A program made the translations under genes and the position numbers. A stretch of 7,658 nucleotides of DNA, from NCBI GenBank assembly GCA_015068175.1, contig SVLA01000101.1, forward strand, positions 1 through 7,658, given 5' to 3'. This document shows, piece after piece, positions 1-5,522 of this stretch. Numbering within the stretch: the stretch's first letter is position 1; the number at the start of each line of letters is the position of its first letter. The stretch comes from Oscillospiraceae bacterium (GTDB lineage Bacteria; Bacillota_A; Clostridia; Oscillospirales; Oscillospiraceae). The notes under the pieces were generated by a model that did no database searches, had not been told where the DNA came from, and was given only the letters and a program-made list of their open reading frames with translations.

Positions 1-2203
1 CGTTGGAGCGGGCGAACTTGGTCAGGACAAAGGTCTCCACCTCGCCGTCATCATACTTGATGGTGATGTTGGTGGCGGAAACGGCGGTAACGGTACCGGC
101 CTTGGTGGACTTGATGCAGACCTCGGAGTCCAGAGCGGCCTTATGCTCGATGCCGGTGGCAACGACGGGCGGCTCGGTAGTCAGCAGGGGCACAGCCTGA
201 CGCTGCATGTTGGCGCCCATCAGGGCACGGTTTGCGTCGTCGTTCTGCAGGAAAGGAATGAAGGAAGTTGCGATGGAGATCATCATTCTGGGGGACACGT
301 CGATGTAATCGATCACATGGCGGTCCACTTCGATGATCTCATTGCGGTGACGGCAGGTAATACGGGCATTTGCCAGGCAGCCGTTCTCGTCCAGAGGCTC
401 GTTGGCCTGGCCGATGTAGAAATCGTCTTCCACGTCGGCGGTCATATACTCCACGATGTCGGTAACCTTGCCGGTAGCCTTGTCCACCTTGCGGTAGGGG
501 GCTTCCACGAAGCCGTACTCGTTGATCTTGGCGAAAGTCGCCAGATAGTTGATCAGGCCGATGTTGGGACCTTCGGGGGTCTCGATGGGGCACATACGGC
601 CATAGTGGGTGTAGTGGATATCACGCACATCGAAGGATGCGCGGTCGCGGCTCAGACCGCCGGGGCCCAGGGCGGACAGACGGCGCTTGTGGGTCAGCTC
701 GGCCAGGGGGTTATTCTGGTCCATGAACTGGCTCAGGGGGCTGGAGCCGAAGAACTCCTTGATGACGGCGGTGACAGGCCGGATATTGATCAGGCTCTGG
801 GGGGTAACGGCATCCAGGTCCTGAACAGTCATGCGCTCGCGGATGACGCGGTCCAGGCGGCTGAAGCCGATACGGAACTGGTTCTGCAGCAGCTCGCCCA
901 CGCAGCGCAGGCGGCGGTTGCCCAGGTGGTCGATGTCATCGGCAACGCCGACGCCCATGGCCACGCAGTTCAGATAGTTGATGGAAGCCATCACATCGTC
1001 CACAATGATGTGCTTGGGGATCAGATCGTCGATACGCTCAGCGATGGCTTCTTCCCAGCCGTCAGCGGGAACGGTGTCCAGCATTTCCTTCAGCACGGAG
1101 AAGCGGACCTTCTCCTTAATGCCGTACTGAGCAGGATCGAAGTCCACGAAACCGGCCATGTCCACCATGCCGTTGGACAGGATCTTCACGCTCTTGTCGC
1201 CCACCTTGACGGTGGCTTCGTTGACACCCTTGGCGCTGAAGGCCTGGGCCATATCCCGGGTGATGAAATCCCCGGCCTCGGCCAGAACTTCACCGGTCAT
1301 GGGATCGGCGATGGGCTCGGCCAGTTCCTGACCGCTCAGGCGGGTCCAGATGTCCATCTTCTTGTTGAACTTATAGCGGCCCACCTTGGACACATCGTAA
1401 CGATGGGCGTCGAAGAGCAGACCTTCCAGGTGCGCGATGGCGGTCTCCACCGTGGGAGGCTCACCGGGACGCAGGCGGCGGTAGATCTCCAGCAGGGACT
1501 CTTCCCGGGTCTTGCAGGGATCCTTTTCCATGGTGGCCAGGATGCGGGCATCCTCACCGAACATGGCCTTGATCTCAGCATCGGTCTGCACGCCCATGGC
1601 ACGGATCAGACAGGTGACGGGCAGCTTCCGGTTCTTGTCGATACGGACCCAGAACACATCGGAATTGTCGGTCTCATACTCCAGCCAGGCGCCGCGGTAA
1701 GGAATGACGGTGGCCGTATAGGTATGCTGGTCCGCCTTGTCCACCTCGTGGGTGTAGTACATACCGGGGCTGCGGACGATCTGGGAAACGATGACACGCT
1801 CGGCGCCATTGATGACAAAGGTGCCGCCATTGGTCATGATGGGGAAATCGCCCATGAAAATTTCCTGTTCCTTGATCTCGTCGGTCTCGGTGTTGCGCAG
1901 GCGCACCCGGACCTTGATGGGCTTGGCGTAGGTGGCGTCCCGCTCTTTGCACTGCTCGATGGTGTACTTGGGGGGCTCGTTCATGGAGTAATCCAGGAAG
2001 CTCAGCTCCAACTTGCCGGAGAAATCGGTAATGGTACCGACATCCTTGAAGACCTCCCGCAGTCCCTCATCCAGGAACCACTGGTAGGAATCCTTCTGGA
2101 TCTTCAGCATGTTGGGGATCTCCAGGATCTCCTCATACTTTGCGTAAGATTTACGCATGGTCTTGCCGAACTTTACGTCCTTGACCATTTCCATATGGAT
2201 CAT
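1..2203 (-). CDS. rpoB: RNA polymerase beta subunit RpoB, N-terminal 734 codons (partial)
   Basis: This is the beta subunit of the core RNA polymerase, which forms much of the catalytic cleft and the rifampicin pocket. The frame is open from the ATG at 2203 to the left edge. It gives 734 residues of a protein usually around 1150-1300 long, so the C-terminal part (flap, switch and clamp connections) lies outside. Recognisable stretches in order are the N-terminal protrusion (NMLKIQKDSYQWFLDEGL, about 31-48), GAERVIVSQIVRSPGMYY, HRYDVSKVGRYKFNKK, the rifampicin region (GSSPLSQFMDQNNPL from residue 486) and MCPIETPEGPNIGLI. The start was chosen because an AAAGG lies 5 nt upstream of the ATG. A GTG directly before it is too close to that site, and Met4 and Met6 have no Shine-Dalgarno. 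No rplL lies upstream; the neighbour is a phosphoribosyltransferase gene with its own terminator, so rpoB begins its own transcription unit. Family identity is certain. Confidence 0.98.
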   Translation of the reverse strand, partial: MIHMEMVKDVKFGKTMRKSYAKYEEILEIPNMLKIQKDSYQWFLDEGLREVFKDVGTITDFSGKLELSFLDYSMNEPPKYTIEQCKERDATYAKPIKVRVRLRNTETDEIKEQEIFMGDFPIMTNGGTFVINGAERVIVSQIVRSPGMYYTHEVDKADQHTYTATVIPYRGAWLEYETDNSDVFWVRIDKNRKLPVTCLIRAMGVQTDAEIKAMFGEDARILATMEKDPCKTREESLLEIYRRLRPGEPPTVETAIAHLEGLLFDAHRYDVSKVGRYKFNKKMDIWTRLSGQELAEPIADPMTGEVLAEAGDFITRDMAQAFSAKGVNEATVKVGDKSVKILSNGMVDMAGFVDFDPAQYGIKEKVRFSVLKEMLDTVPADGWEEAIAERIDDLIPKHIIVDDVMASINYLNCVAMGVGVADDIDHLGNRRLRCVGELLQNQFRIGFSRLDRVIRERMTVQDLDAVTPQSLINIRPVTAVIKEFFGSSPLSQFMDQNNPLAELTHKRRLSALGPGGLSRDRASFDVRDIHYTHYGRMCPIETPEGPNIGLINYLATFAKINEYGFVEAPYRKVDKATGKVTDIVEYMTADVEDDFYIGQANEPLDENGCLANARITCRHRNEIIEVDRHVIDYIDVSPRMMISIATSFIPFLQNDDANRALMGANMQRQAVPLLTTEPPVVATGIEHKAALDSEVCIKSTKAGTVTAVSATNITIKYDDGEVETFVLTKFARSN

Positions 2204-2206
2204 CAC

Positions 2207-2229
2207 AGCCTTTCTTTCGGCTTTCGCCG
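2207..2229 (-). promoter_or_regulatory. Alternative small hairpins at the rpoB ribosome binding site
   Basis: Two overlapping hairpins can be drawn on the rpoB mRNA just before the start codon. One is CGGC-GAAA-GCCG (2218-2229), a GNRA-capped stem that leaves the AAAGG site free. The other is AGCC-(8 nt)-GGCT (2207-2222), which pairs the GG of the ribosome binding site. They share bases 2218-2222 and cannot form together. The stems are only 4 bp, so a regulatory role is inference. Confidence 0.3.
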
Positions 2230-2292
2230 TAGTGTGTGTTGCTTACGTTTTTTAACGCCCGGAGCAGTTGTTGATTTTGTTCAACTTTCTGC

Positions 2293-2321
2293 TTGACAGC
2301 CGTTCCAAAATGTGTTAGTAT
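2293..2321 (+). promoter_or_regulatory. Plus-strand promoter facing the rpoB promoter
   Basis: A perfect TTGACA at 2293-2298 is followed after exactly 17 nt by TAGTAT at 2316-2321, four of six to the -10 consensus. The predicted start is near A2328. It points right, away from rpoB, although all genes on that side up to 5405 are on the minus strand. A plus-strand terminator follows at 2425-2450, which makes a real short transcript more plausible. The weak -10 keeps confidence moderate. Confidence 0.5.
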
Positions 2322-2363
2322 AACCACACTGGGTAGGATGGCGTATTGGGGCATACTAACACA
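2311..2363. repeat. Perfect 11-bp inverted repeat between rpoB and its promoter
   Basis: TGTGTTAGTAT at 2311-2321 is matched exactly by its reverse complement ATACTAACACA at 2353-2363, with 31 nt between. The arm-to-arm distance is 42 bp, close to four helical turns. The left arm contains the -10 box of the plus-strand promoter and the right arm lies just downstream of the predicted rpoB start site. It can act as an RNA stem in the rpoB leader or as a pair of DNA protein sites; the sequence does not say which. Confidence 0.7.
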
Positions 2364-2375
2364 CTATGGAAGGTC

Positions 2376-2404
2376 ATTTTATCACACCGTTCCCTTTTTG
2401 TCAA
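2376..2404 (-). promoter_or_regulatory. rpoB promoter (sigma-A type)
   Basis: On the minus strand a perfect TTGACA (2399-2404) is followed after 17 nt by TAAAAT (2376-2381), five of six to consensus. The predicted start is the purine at about 2367. An A-run at 2419-2424 (minus strand) lies about 15 bp upstream of the -35 box and could act as an UP-like element. Its strength fits a core transcription gene, and it comes after the terminator of the preceding gene. Confidence 0.85.
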
Positions 2405-2424
2405 CCCCATATTGGTTATTTTTT

Positions 2425-2450
2425 CCGAGGTTTTCCGCCTCGGTTTTTTT
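2425..2450 (+). terminator. Intrinsic terminator, plus strand
   Basis: The stem CCGAGG (2425-2430) pairs with CCTCGG (2438-2443) across a 7-nt loop and is followed by seven Ts on the plus strand. On the minus strand the hairpin is followed by A residues, so it would not stop rpoB-directed transcripts. No annotated plus-strand gene lies upstream; the only candidate client is the transcript from the promoter at 2293-2321. Confidence 0.65.
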
Positions 2451-2506
2451 GCGCCTAAAATCCCCCCTTGCCCGCCCATAAAACCGGTGCGCAGGAAGTC
2501 AAACAC

Positions 2507-2541
2507 AAAACCGCCGCTGACCGAAGGCCAACGGCGGTTTT
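2507..2541 (-). terminator. Terminator of the phosphoribosyltransferase gene
   Basis: AAAACCGCCG (2507-2516) pairs perfectly with CGGCGGTTTT (2532-2541), and the inner bases extend the stem with wobbles to a tight TTC loop. On the minus strand it is followed by TTTTGTGTTT, 13 nt after the stop codon. The symmetrical A/T flanks mean it could also stop plus-strand transcription. It separates this gene from the rpoB promoter. Confidence 0.85.
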
Positions 2542-2554
2542 ATTCTTATATGTA

Positions 2555-3190
2555 TTACAGCAGGGCGTAGCCGTGGGAGTTGACCAGGGCATCCAGTTTC
2601 TGACCGGCCTTGCAGAAGGGGCAATCCCGGTAATCATAGCTCTGGTAATCCGGCAGGTCGTTGACGGAGTAGATGGAGCGGACGGGGTAACCTTCCACCT
2701 CATCCACGGCCCGGTAGACCGCCGCGACACCGGCCACATGGCCGCCGTAATAGCCGATGGCCTCGATGGCCCGCTTGGCGGTAAAGCCGGTGGTGACGGA
2801 TGCGGCCAGGACCAGGACATGCTTGCCCCGGATCATGCCGATGGTATTGTCACGGAAGATCATCTGGTTGTTGATGCCGTATTCCGGCTCCAGAACATAG
2901 AGGGTCTCGTGGGCATTGATGGTACGGAAGCCGGTGCGGGTCAGTTCATCGGCCACGCAGGCGCCGATCACAGCGGTGCCGTCCATGCACAAAATGGTAT
3001 CCACGGGGGTATTATTGATAAAGTGGGAAACCAGCTCCCGGGCGGTATCCTTGGCCTCACTGACCCGCATTTTGGGGAAGGTGATATCAATATAGTAGTT
3101 GATGTGGCTGTGGGTGGTGGCGAAATGGCCTTTGGCAATGCGCAGGGGCGTTTTTCCGTAACGGATAGGCAGGTCCATCAATGCGATCAT
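2555..3190 (-). CDS. PyrE-like phosphoribosyltransferase with variant PRPP loop
   Basis: A 211-residue protein of the type I phosphoribosyltransferase fold, closest in layout to orotate phosphoribosyltransferase-like proteins of Clostridia. The N-terminal part has GHFATTHSHINYYID (21-35). The centre has the hydrophobic strand RGKHVLVLAASVTTGFT (121-137), which is the PRPP-binding loop. In the family this reads VLVVDDvxxTGxT; here the two acidic residues are Ala129-Ala130, while TTG-T is kept. The C-terminus carries CPFC (190-193) followed by KAGQKLDALV, a short Cys pair that may bind metal. The start is well supported: GGAGG lies 7 nt before the ATG. It has its own promoter and terminator. 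Related Clostridia proteins are often annotated as orotate phosphoribosyltransferases, but loss of the acidic pair makes that activity uncertain. I infer a phosphoribosyltransferase-fold protein in nucleotide metabolism, with substrate and activity unproven. Confidence 0.85.
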   Translation of the reverse strand: MIALMDLPIRYGKTPLRIAKGHFATTHSHINYYIDITFPKMRVSEAKDTARELVSHFINNTPVDTILCMDGTAVIGACVADELTRTGFRTINAHETLYVLEPEYGINNQMIFRDNTIGMIRGKHVLVLAASVTTGFTAKRAIEAIGYYGGHVAGVAAVYRAVDEVEGYPVRSIYSVNDLPDYQSYDYRDCPFCKAGQKLDALVNSHGYALL

Positions 3191-3217
3191 ATTCTTTCCT
3201 CCAATTCATATGAAAAG

Positions 3218-3256
3218 AAAAAAGGCGTCAGGGCGGCTGCCCAAAACGCTTTTTTT
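3218..3256 (-). terminator. Terminator-like hairpin in the leader of the phosphoribosyltransferase gene
   Basis: On the minus strand an A-run plus GCGT (3246-3256) pairs with ACGC plus a T-run (3218-3228). The inner stem is GGGC-AGCC-GCCC (3231-3242). The T-rich tail TTTTTTCTTTTC follows directly. It lies between the promoter at 3258-3287 and the ATG at 3190, so it could attenuate this gene. It could also simply be a second stop for read-through from the Nudix gene, since a transcript starting near 3251 would lack most of the A side. Confidence 0.45.
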
Positions 3257-3257
3257 C

Positions 3258-3287
3258 ATTATAACCGAAAAAGGGCCGGATTTGCAA
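3258..3287 (-). promoter_or_regulatory. Promoter of the phosphoribosyltransferase gene
   Basis: A perfect TATAAT on the minus strand (3258-3263) is preceded by TTGCAA (3282-3287) at 18 nt. The predicted start is near 3251, giving a leader of about 60 nt. The -35 box lies inside the stem of the upstream gene's terminator, so terminator and promoter overlap. Confidence 0.7.
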
Positions 3288-3300
3288 CAGCAAATCCGGC
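3268..3300 (-). terminator. Intrinsic terminator of the Nudix gene
   Basis: A perfect 11-bp stem, GCCGGATTTGC (minus strand) with its complement (3275-3285 and 3290-3300), closes a 4-nt loop and is followed on the minus strand by CCTTTTT. It lies 24 nt after the Nudix stop codon. Confidence 0.9.
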
Positions 3301-3324
3301 ATCAAATATCCCAAAAATTACGGC

Positions 3325-3831
3325 TCATTCTTGTGCAAGCTGACGAAGGAGGGGTTCCTGCTTCAAAAACTGGTTGGCAATGATCCGGCAGATCTGCCGG
3401 CGGCGGATCATGTCATGGATCTCCGGCAAAGTGACCCAGCGAACGTCATCGGTCTCACCGGGCAGCAGGACGATGTCCTCCAGAGCCACCTGCCGCTTCA
3501 ATGCGTAGAAGTCATAGATGGCGTGGCCGTCCCGGTCCTGGCACAGCAGGGTGAACTCCGATTCCTCCGCCCGGATGCCCGTTTCTTCAAAAAGCTCCCG
3601 GGCAATAGCCTGGCGGCTGGTCTCCCCTGCCTTGGCGGCGCCGCCGGAATTTTCCCAGGTACCGGCAAAGGATTTACCCTTGGCCCGGCGGGTCATCAGC
3701 ACGTTGCCCCGGCCGTCATAGACCCAAACGCAGACCACCAGACCGTACTCTCCGGGCCGCCAGCTGCTGCCGCGGCGGTGGATGCGGCCCGTCAGGCGCC
3801 GCTGGGCATCATATATATCATTATATTCCAT
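3325..3831 (-). CDS. Nudix hydrolase
   Basis: A 168-residue Nudix-fold protein, expected to cleave a nucleoside diphosphate linked to another group using Mg2+ or Mn2+. The Nudix box is complete and matches GX5EX7REUXEEXGU exactly at residues 64-86: G64, E70, then R78-E79-L80, E82-E83 and G85-I86. The catalytic and metal-binding RELFEE core is intact. The N-terminal 30 residues (basic, with RIHRRG at 16-21) and the C-terminal WVTLPEI segment resemble the IDI-like/YfcD-type subgroup, but substrate cannot be read from sequence; oxidised nucleotides, NADH or sugar nucleotides are all possible. The start has AGGGG 7 nt upstream. It lies 68 nt after the hydrogenase stop codon with no clear terminator between, so read-through from the hydrogenase gene is possible besides its own promoter. 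Confidence 0.93.
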   Translation of the reverse strand: MEYNDIYDAQRRLTGRIHRRGSSWRPGEYGLVVCVWVYDGRGNVLMTRRAKGKSFAGTWENSGGAAKAGETSRQAIARELFEETGIRAEESEFTLLCQDRDGHAIYDFYALKRQVALEDIVLLPGETDDVRWVTLPEIHDMIRRRQICRIIANQFLKQEPLLRQLAQE

Positions 3832-3862
3832 GCGGGCGCCCCTTTCTTTTCTCTATGGGCCT

Positions 3863-3890
3863 ATCTTACCACATATAACAAAATATGCAA
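3863..3890 (-). promoter_or_regulatory. Probable promoter of the Nudix gene (extended -10)
   Basis: On the minus strand TAAGAT (3863-3868) is preceded by TGG, an extended -10 signature, and by TTGCAT (3885-3890) at 16 nt. The -35 match is weak (three of six). The predicted start near 3856 gives a leader of about 25 nt. It fits in the short gap after the hydrogenase gene. Confidence 0.5.
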
Positions 3891-3899
3891 GACCCGGAT

Positions 3900-5405
3900 T
3901 TAGTCCAGGCTCTCGCCCCGGTCACGGTAGGGACTTTCCAGCGGGCTGTCGGTATTGGCTTCGCTCTGGTAGCGGCCCACGACTTTCGCCGCCAGTTCCA
4001 CCGGCAGCAGTGTGCCGGCGCCGGCCACGCAGCCGCCGGGGCAGGCCATGCCTTCCAGCAGGTAGCCGTCATACTTGCCGGCCTTGGCCAGGGCCATGAG
4101 CTTCCGGCAATCCCGGAGTCCTTCGGCCCGGGCGGTTTTGATATCGGCATCGGGGTTGGTCTGGCGGATCAGTTTTTCCACCGCGCCGGCCACGCCGCCC
4201 GCCACCGCAAAGCCACGGCCCGCAGCGGTGCCTTCATTCAGGGGGATCTGGCCTTCGATCTGCTCAAAGTCCACGTTCTTGGCTTCAAACATCCCCTGCA
4301 GTTCCTCAAAGGTCAGGACGAAGTCCACGTCCGAACGGATATCCGCCCGGATGGCCTCCAGCTTCTTGGCGGCGCAGGGGCCCACAAATACCACCTTGCA
4401 GCCGGGGTATTCTTTTTTCATCAGCCGGGCCGTAAAGACCATAGGCGTCAGGGTCATGGAGATCTTGCCCATTTCGGAAGGATAGAGCTTCTCGATCATG
4501 GAATGCCAGGCCGGGCAGCAGGAGGTGGCCATATAATTCTGCTGGGAAGGCACTTTCTCCAGGAAGTCCTTAGCTTCCTCCAGGGTACACATATCGGCGC
4601 CCACCGCCACTTCCACTACCCGATGGAACCCCAGCATCTTCATGGCGGTGATGAACTTTTCCGGGGTGGAATGCTTGCCGAACTGGCCGATGAACGCAGG
4701 CGCAACGATGGCAATGACCTTATTGCCCTTGAGGATGGACTGGATCACCTGGAAGATCTGGCCCTTGTCCACGATGGCGCCGAAGGGGCAGGACACCAGG
4801 CACTGGCCGCAGGCCACGCACTTATCCTGATCGATAACGGCCCGGCCGTGTTCATCGGATCTGATGGCATCCATGCCGCAGGCGGCGGCGCAGGGGCGCT
4901 CCAGGTGGTTGATGGCATGGTAGGGGCAGGCCTTGGCGCACTTGCCGCACTTGATGCACTTTTCCTGGTCAATATAGCTGCGGCCGTTGACAAAGGAAAT
5001 AGCCCCCTTGGGGCAGACCTTCTGGCAGGAGGCGGCCAGGCAGTTTTGGCAATGGTCCGTCACTTCATACCGGTTGGTGGGGCAGGCATGGCAGGCATAG
5101 GGAATAATGTTGATCAGAGGCGGCTCGTAATAGGCTTCCGCCACCGCCGCTTCGTCCATGCCTTCGGTCATCAGGTGGCGGCTCTGCACCGGGCGGATGC
5201 CCAGACCCATGGCCACCCGGACACGCTCGCCGGCTATGGCCCGCTCCAGAAAGATGGACTCCCGGTGCAGCGGCTGGTCACCGGGGACAATGATATAAGG
5301 AAGGTCCTCGGCCCGGGCATAATCGCCGCCGTCATAGGCCATCCGCGCCACTTCCGTAAATACTTTTTTCCGGATATCGGTAATCAAAGAAGGAATACCA
5401 CGCAT
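3900..5405 (-). CDS. Monomeric [FeFe] hydrogenase, likely group B, multi-cluster
   Basis: This 501-residue protein should reversibly reduce protons to H2 with reduced ferredoxin, disposing of fermentation electrons in the cytoplasm. The three H-cluster motifs are present: L1 TSCCPAW (294-300; C297 ligand, C296 the usual proton-relay Cys), L2 GPCAAKKLE (342-350; C344 ligand), and L3 EGMACPGGC (451-459; C455 and C459 ligands). L2 starts GPC rather than the MPC of the C. pasteurianum CpI type, and L3 continues VAGAG; both suggest group B. Before this domain are 16 cysteines: 105, 108, 119, 122, 127, 131, 150, 153, 156, 160, 172, 176, 196, 199, 202, 206, including two classic CxxCxxCxxxCP motifs. 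There is no N-terminal [2Fe-2S] domain; residues 1-100 are not recognised. AAGGAG lies 8 nt before the ATG. The maturases HydE, HydF and HydG are not in the window. Divergent from the transporter gene at 5555. Confidence 0.93.
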   Translation of the reverse strand: MRGIPSLITDIRKKVFTEVARMAYDGGDYARAEDLPYIIVPGDQPLHRESIFLERAIAGERVRVAMGLGIRPVQSRHLMTEGMDEAAVAEAYYEPPLINIIPYACHACPTNRYEVTDHCQNCLAASCQKVCPKGAISFVNGRSYIDQEKCIKCGKCAKACPYHAINHLERPCAAACGMDAIRSDEHGRAVIDQDKCVACGQCLVSCPFGAIVDKGQIFQVIQSILKGNKVIAIVAPAFIGQFGKHSTPEKFITAMKMLGFHRVVEVAVGADMCTLEEAKDFLEKVPSQQNYMATSCCPAWHSMIEKLYPSEMGKISMTLTPMVFTARLMKKEYPGCKVVFVGPCAAKKLEAIRADIRSDVDFVLTFEELQGMFEAKNVDFEQIEGQIPLNEGTAAGRGFAVAGGVAGAVEKLIRQTNPDADIKTARAEGLRDCRKLMALAKAGKYDGYLLEGMACPGGCVAGAGTLLPVELAAKVVGRYQSEANTDSPLESPYRDRGESLD

Positions 5406-5440
5406 AAGGTTTTCTCCTTAATCTATAACAATTCCTCCTT

Positions 5441-5469
5441 ATTATAGTCAAAACAACCGGATTAGTCAA
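5441..5469 (-). promoter_or_regulatory. Promoter of the [FeFe] hydrogenase gene
   Basis: On the minus strand TTGACT (5464-5469) and a perfect TATAAT (5441-5446) are 17 nt apart, a near-consensus sigma-A promoter. The start is expected near 5434, giving a leader of about 29 nt. No clear operator dyad for a redox regulator such as Rex was seen. Confidence 0.85.
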
Positions 5470-5494
5470 GGCACTAAGATTTTCATATTTCCCC

Positions 5495-5522
5495 TTGTAA
5501 TTCCCGCAGGCTGTGGTATACT
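5495..5522 (+). promoter_or_regulatory. Promoter of the ThrE-family transporter gene
   Basis: TTGTAA (5495-5500) is followed after 16 nt by TATACT (5517-5522), with a TGG just before it forming an extended -10. The start is expected near 5529, leaving about 26 nt before the ATG. It is back to back with the hydrogenase promoter; the -35 boxes are about 25 bp apart, so one bound regulator could affect both. Confidence 0.7.

Larger units (their letters stand above)
2204..2367 (-). promoter_or_regulatory. rpoB 5' leader with alternative long-range pairings
   Basis: The untranslated leader runs from the predicted start site (A at about 2367) to the rpoB ATG, about 164 nt. Its first bases read TAGTGTGTTAGTAT on the minus strand. 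The TGTGTTAGTAT part pairs perfectly over 11 bp with ATACTAACACA (2311-2321). The overlapping TAGTGTGT part instead pairs over 8 bp with ACACACTA (2230-2237) close to the ribosome binding site. The two pairings exclude each other. Smaller stems follow, including GTTGA/TCAAC around 2264-2283. I do not recognise a known riboswitch or ribosomal-protein leader. The pairings are read from the sequence; function is inference. Confidence 0.45.
2328..2450 (+). ncRNA. Possible ~120-nt antisense/small RNA opposite the rpoB promoter
   Basis: The segment lies between a plus-strand sigma-A-like promoter and a plus-strand intrinsic terminator, with no plausible protein. The best reading frame (ATG at 2338) has its only purine-rich site directly against the start codon and runs through the terminator. 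A transcript here would be antisense to roughly the first 40 nt of the rpoB mRNA and would cross the rpoB promoter. It matches no RNA family I know; it lacks the 4.5S/SRP and 6S hallmarks. The call rests only on promoter plus terminator. Confidence 0.3.

Noticed and set aside
143..2296. 717-codon plus-strand open frame opposite rpoB
   Set aside because: It is in exact antisense codon register with rpoB, is rich in His, Gly and Val as expected from reverse-complemented codons, and rpoB motifs are unmistakable on the other strand.
2317..2322. TATACT on the minus strand as the rpoB -10 box
   Set aside because: No usable -35 lies upstream, while the TTGACA-17-TAAAAT promoter at 2376-2404 is far better.
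2425..2443. Hairpin as a terminator for minus-strand transcripts entering rpoB
   Set aside because: On that strand it is followed by A residues rather than a T-run, so it can only terminate plus-strand transcription.
2338..2481. Small plus-strand reading frame after the promoter at 2293
   Set aside because: The ATG has no properly spaced ribosome binding site and the frame runs through the intrinsic terminator; a non-coding RNA is more likely.
5420..5440. AAGGAGG followed by a TTG and an early stop in the hydrogenase leader
   Set aside because: The site abuts the -10 box, probably partly before the transcript start, and the TTG is only 2 nt away; a leader peptide is not credible.
3885..5447. 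520-codon plus-strand open frame opposite the hydrogenase
   Set aside because: It is a mirror frame of a clearly recognised [FeFe] hydrogenase, with no family resemblance of its own.
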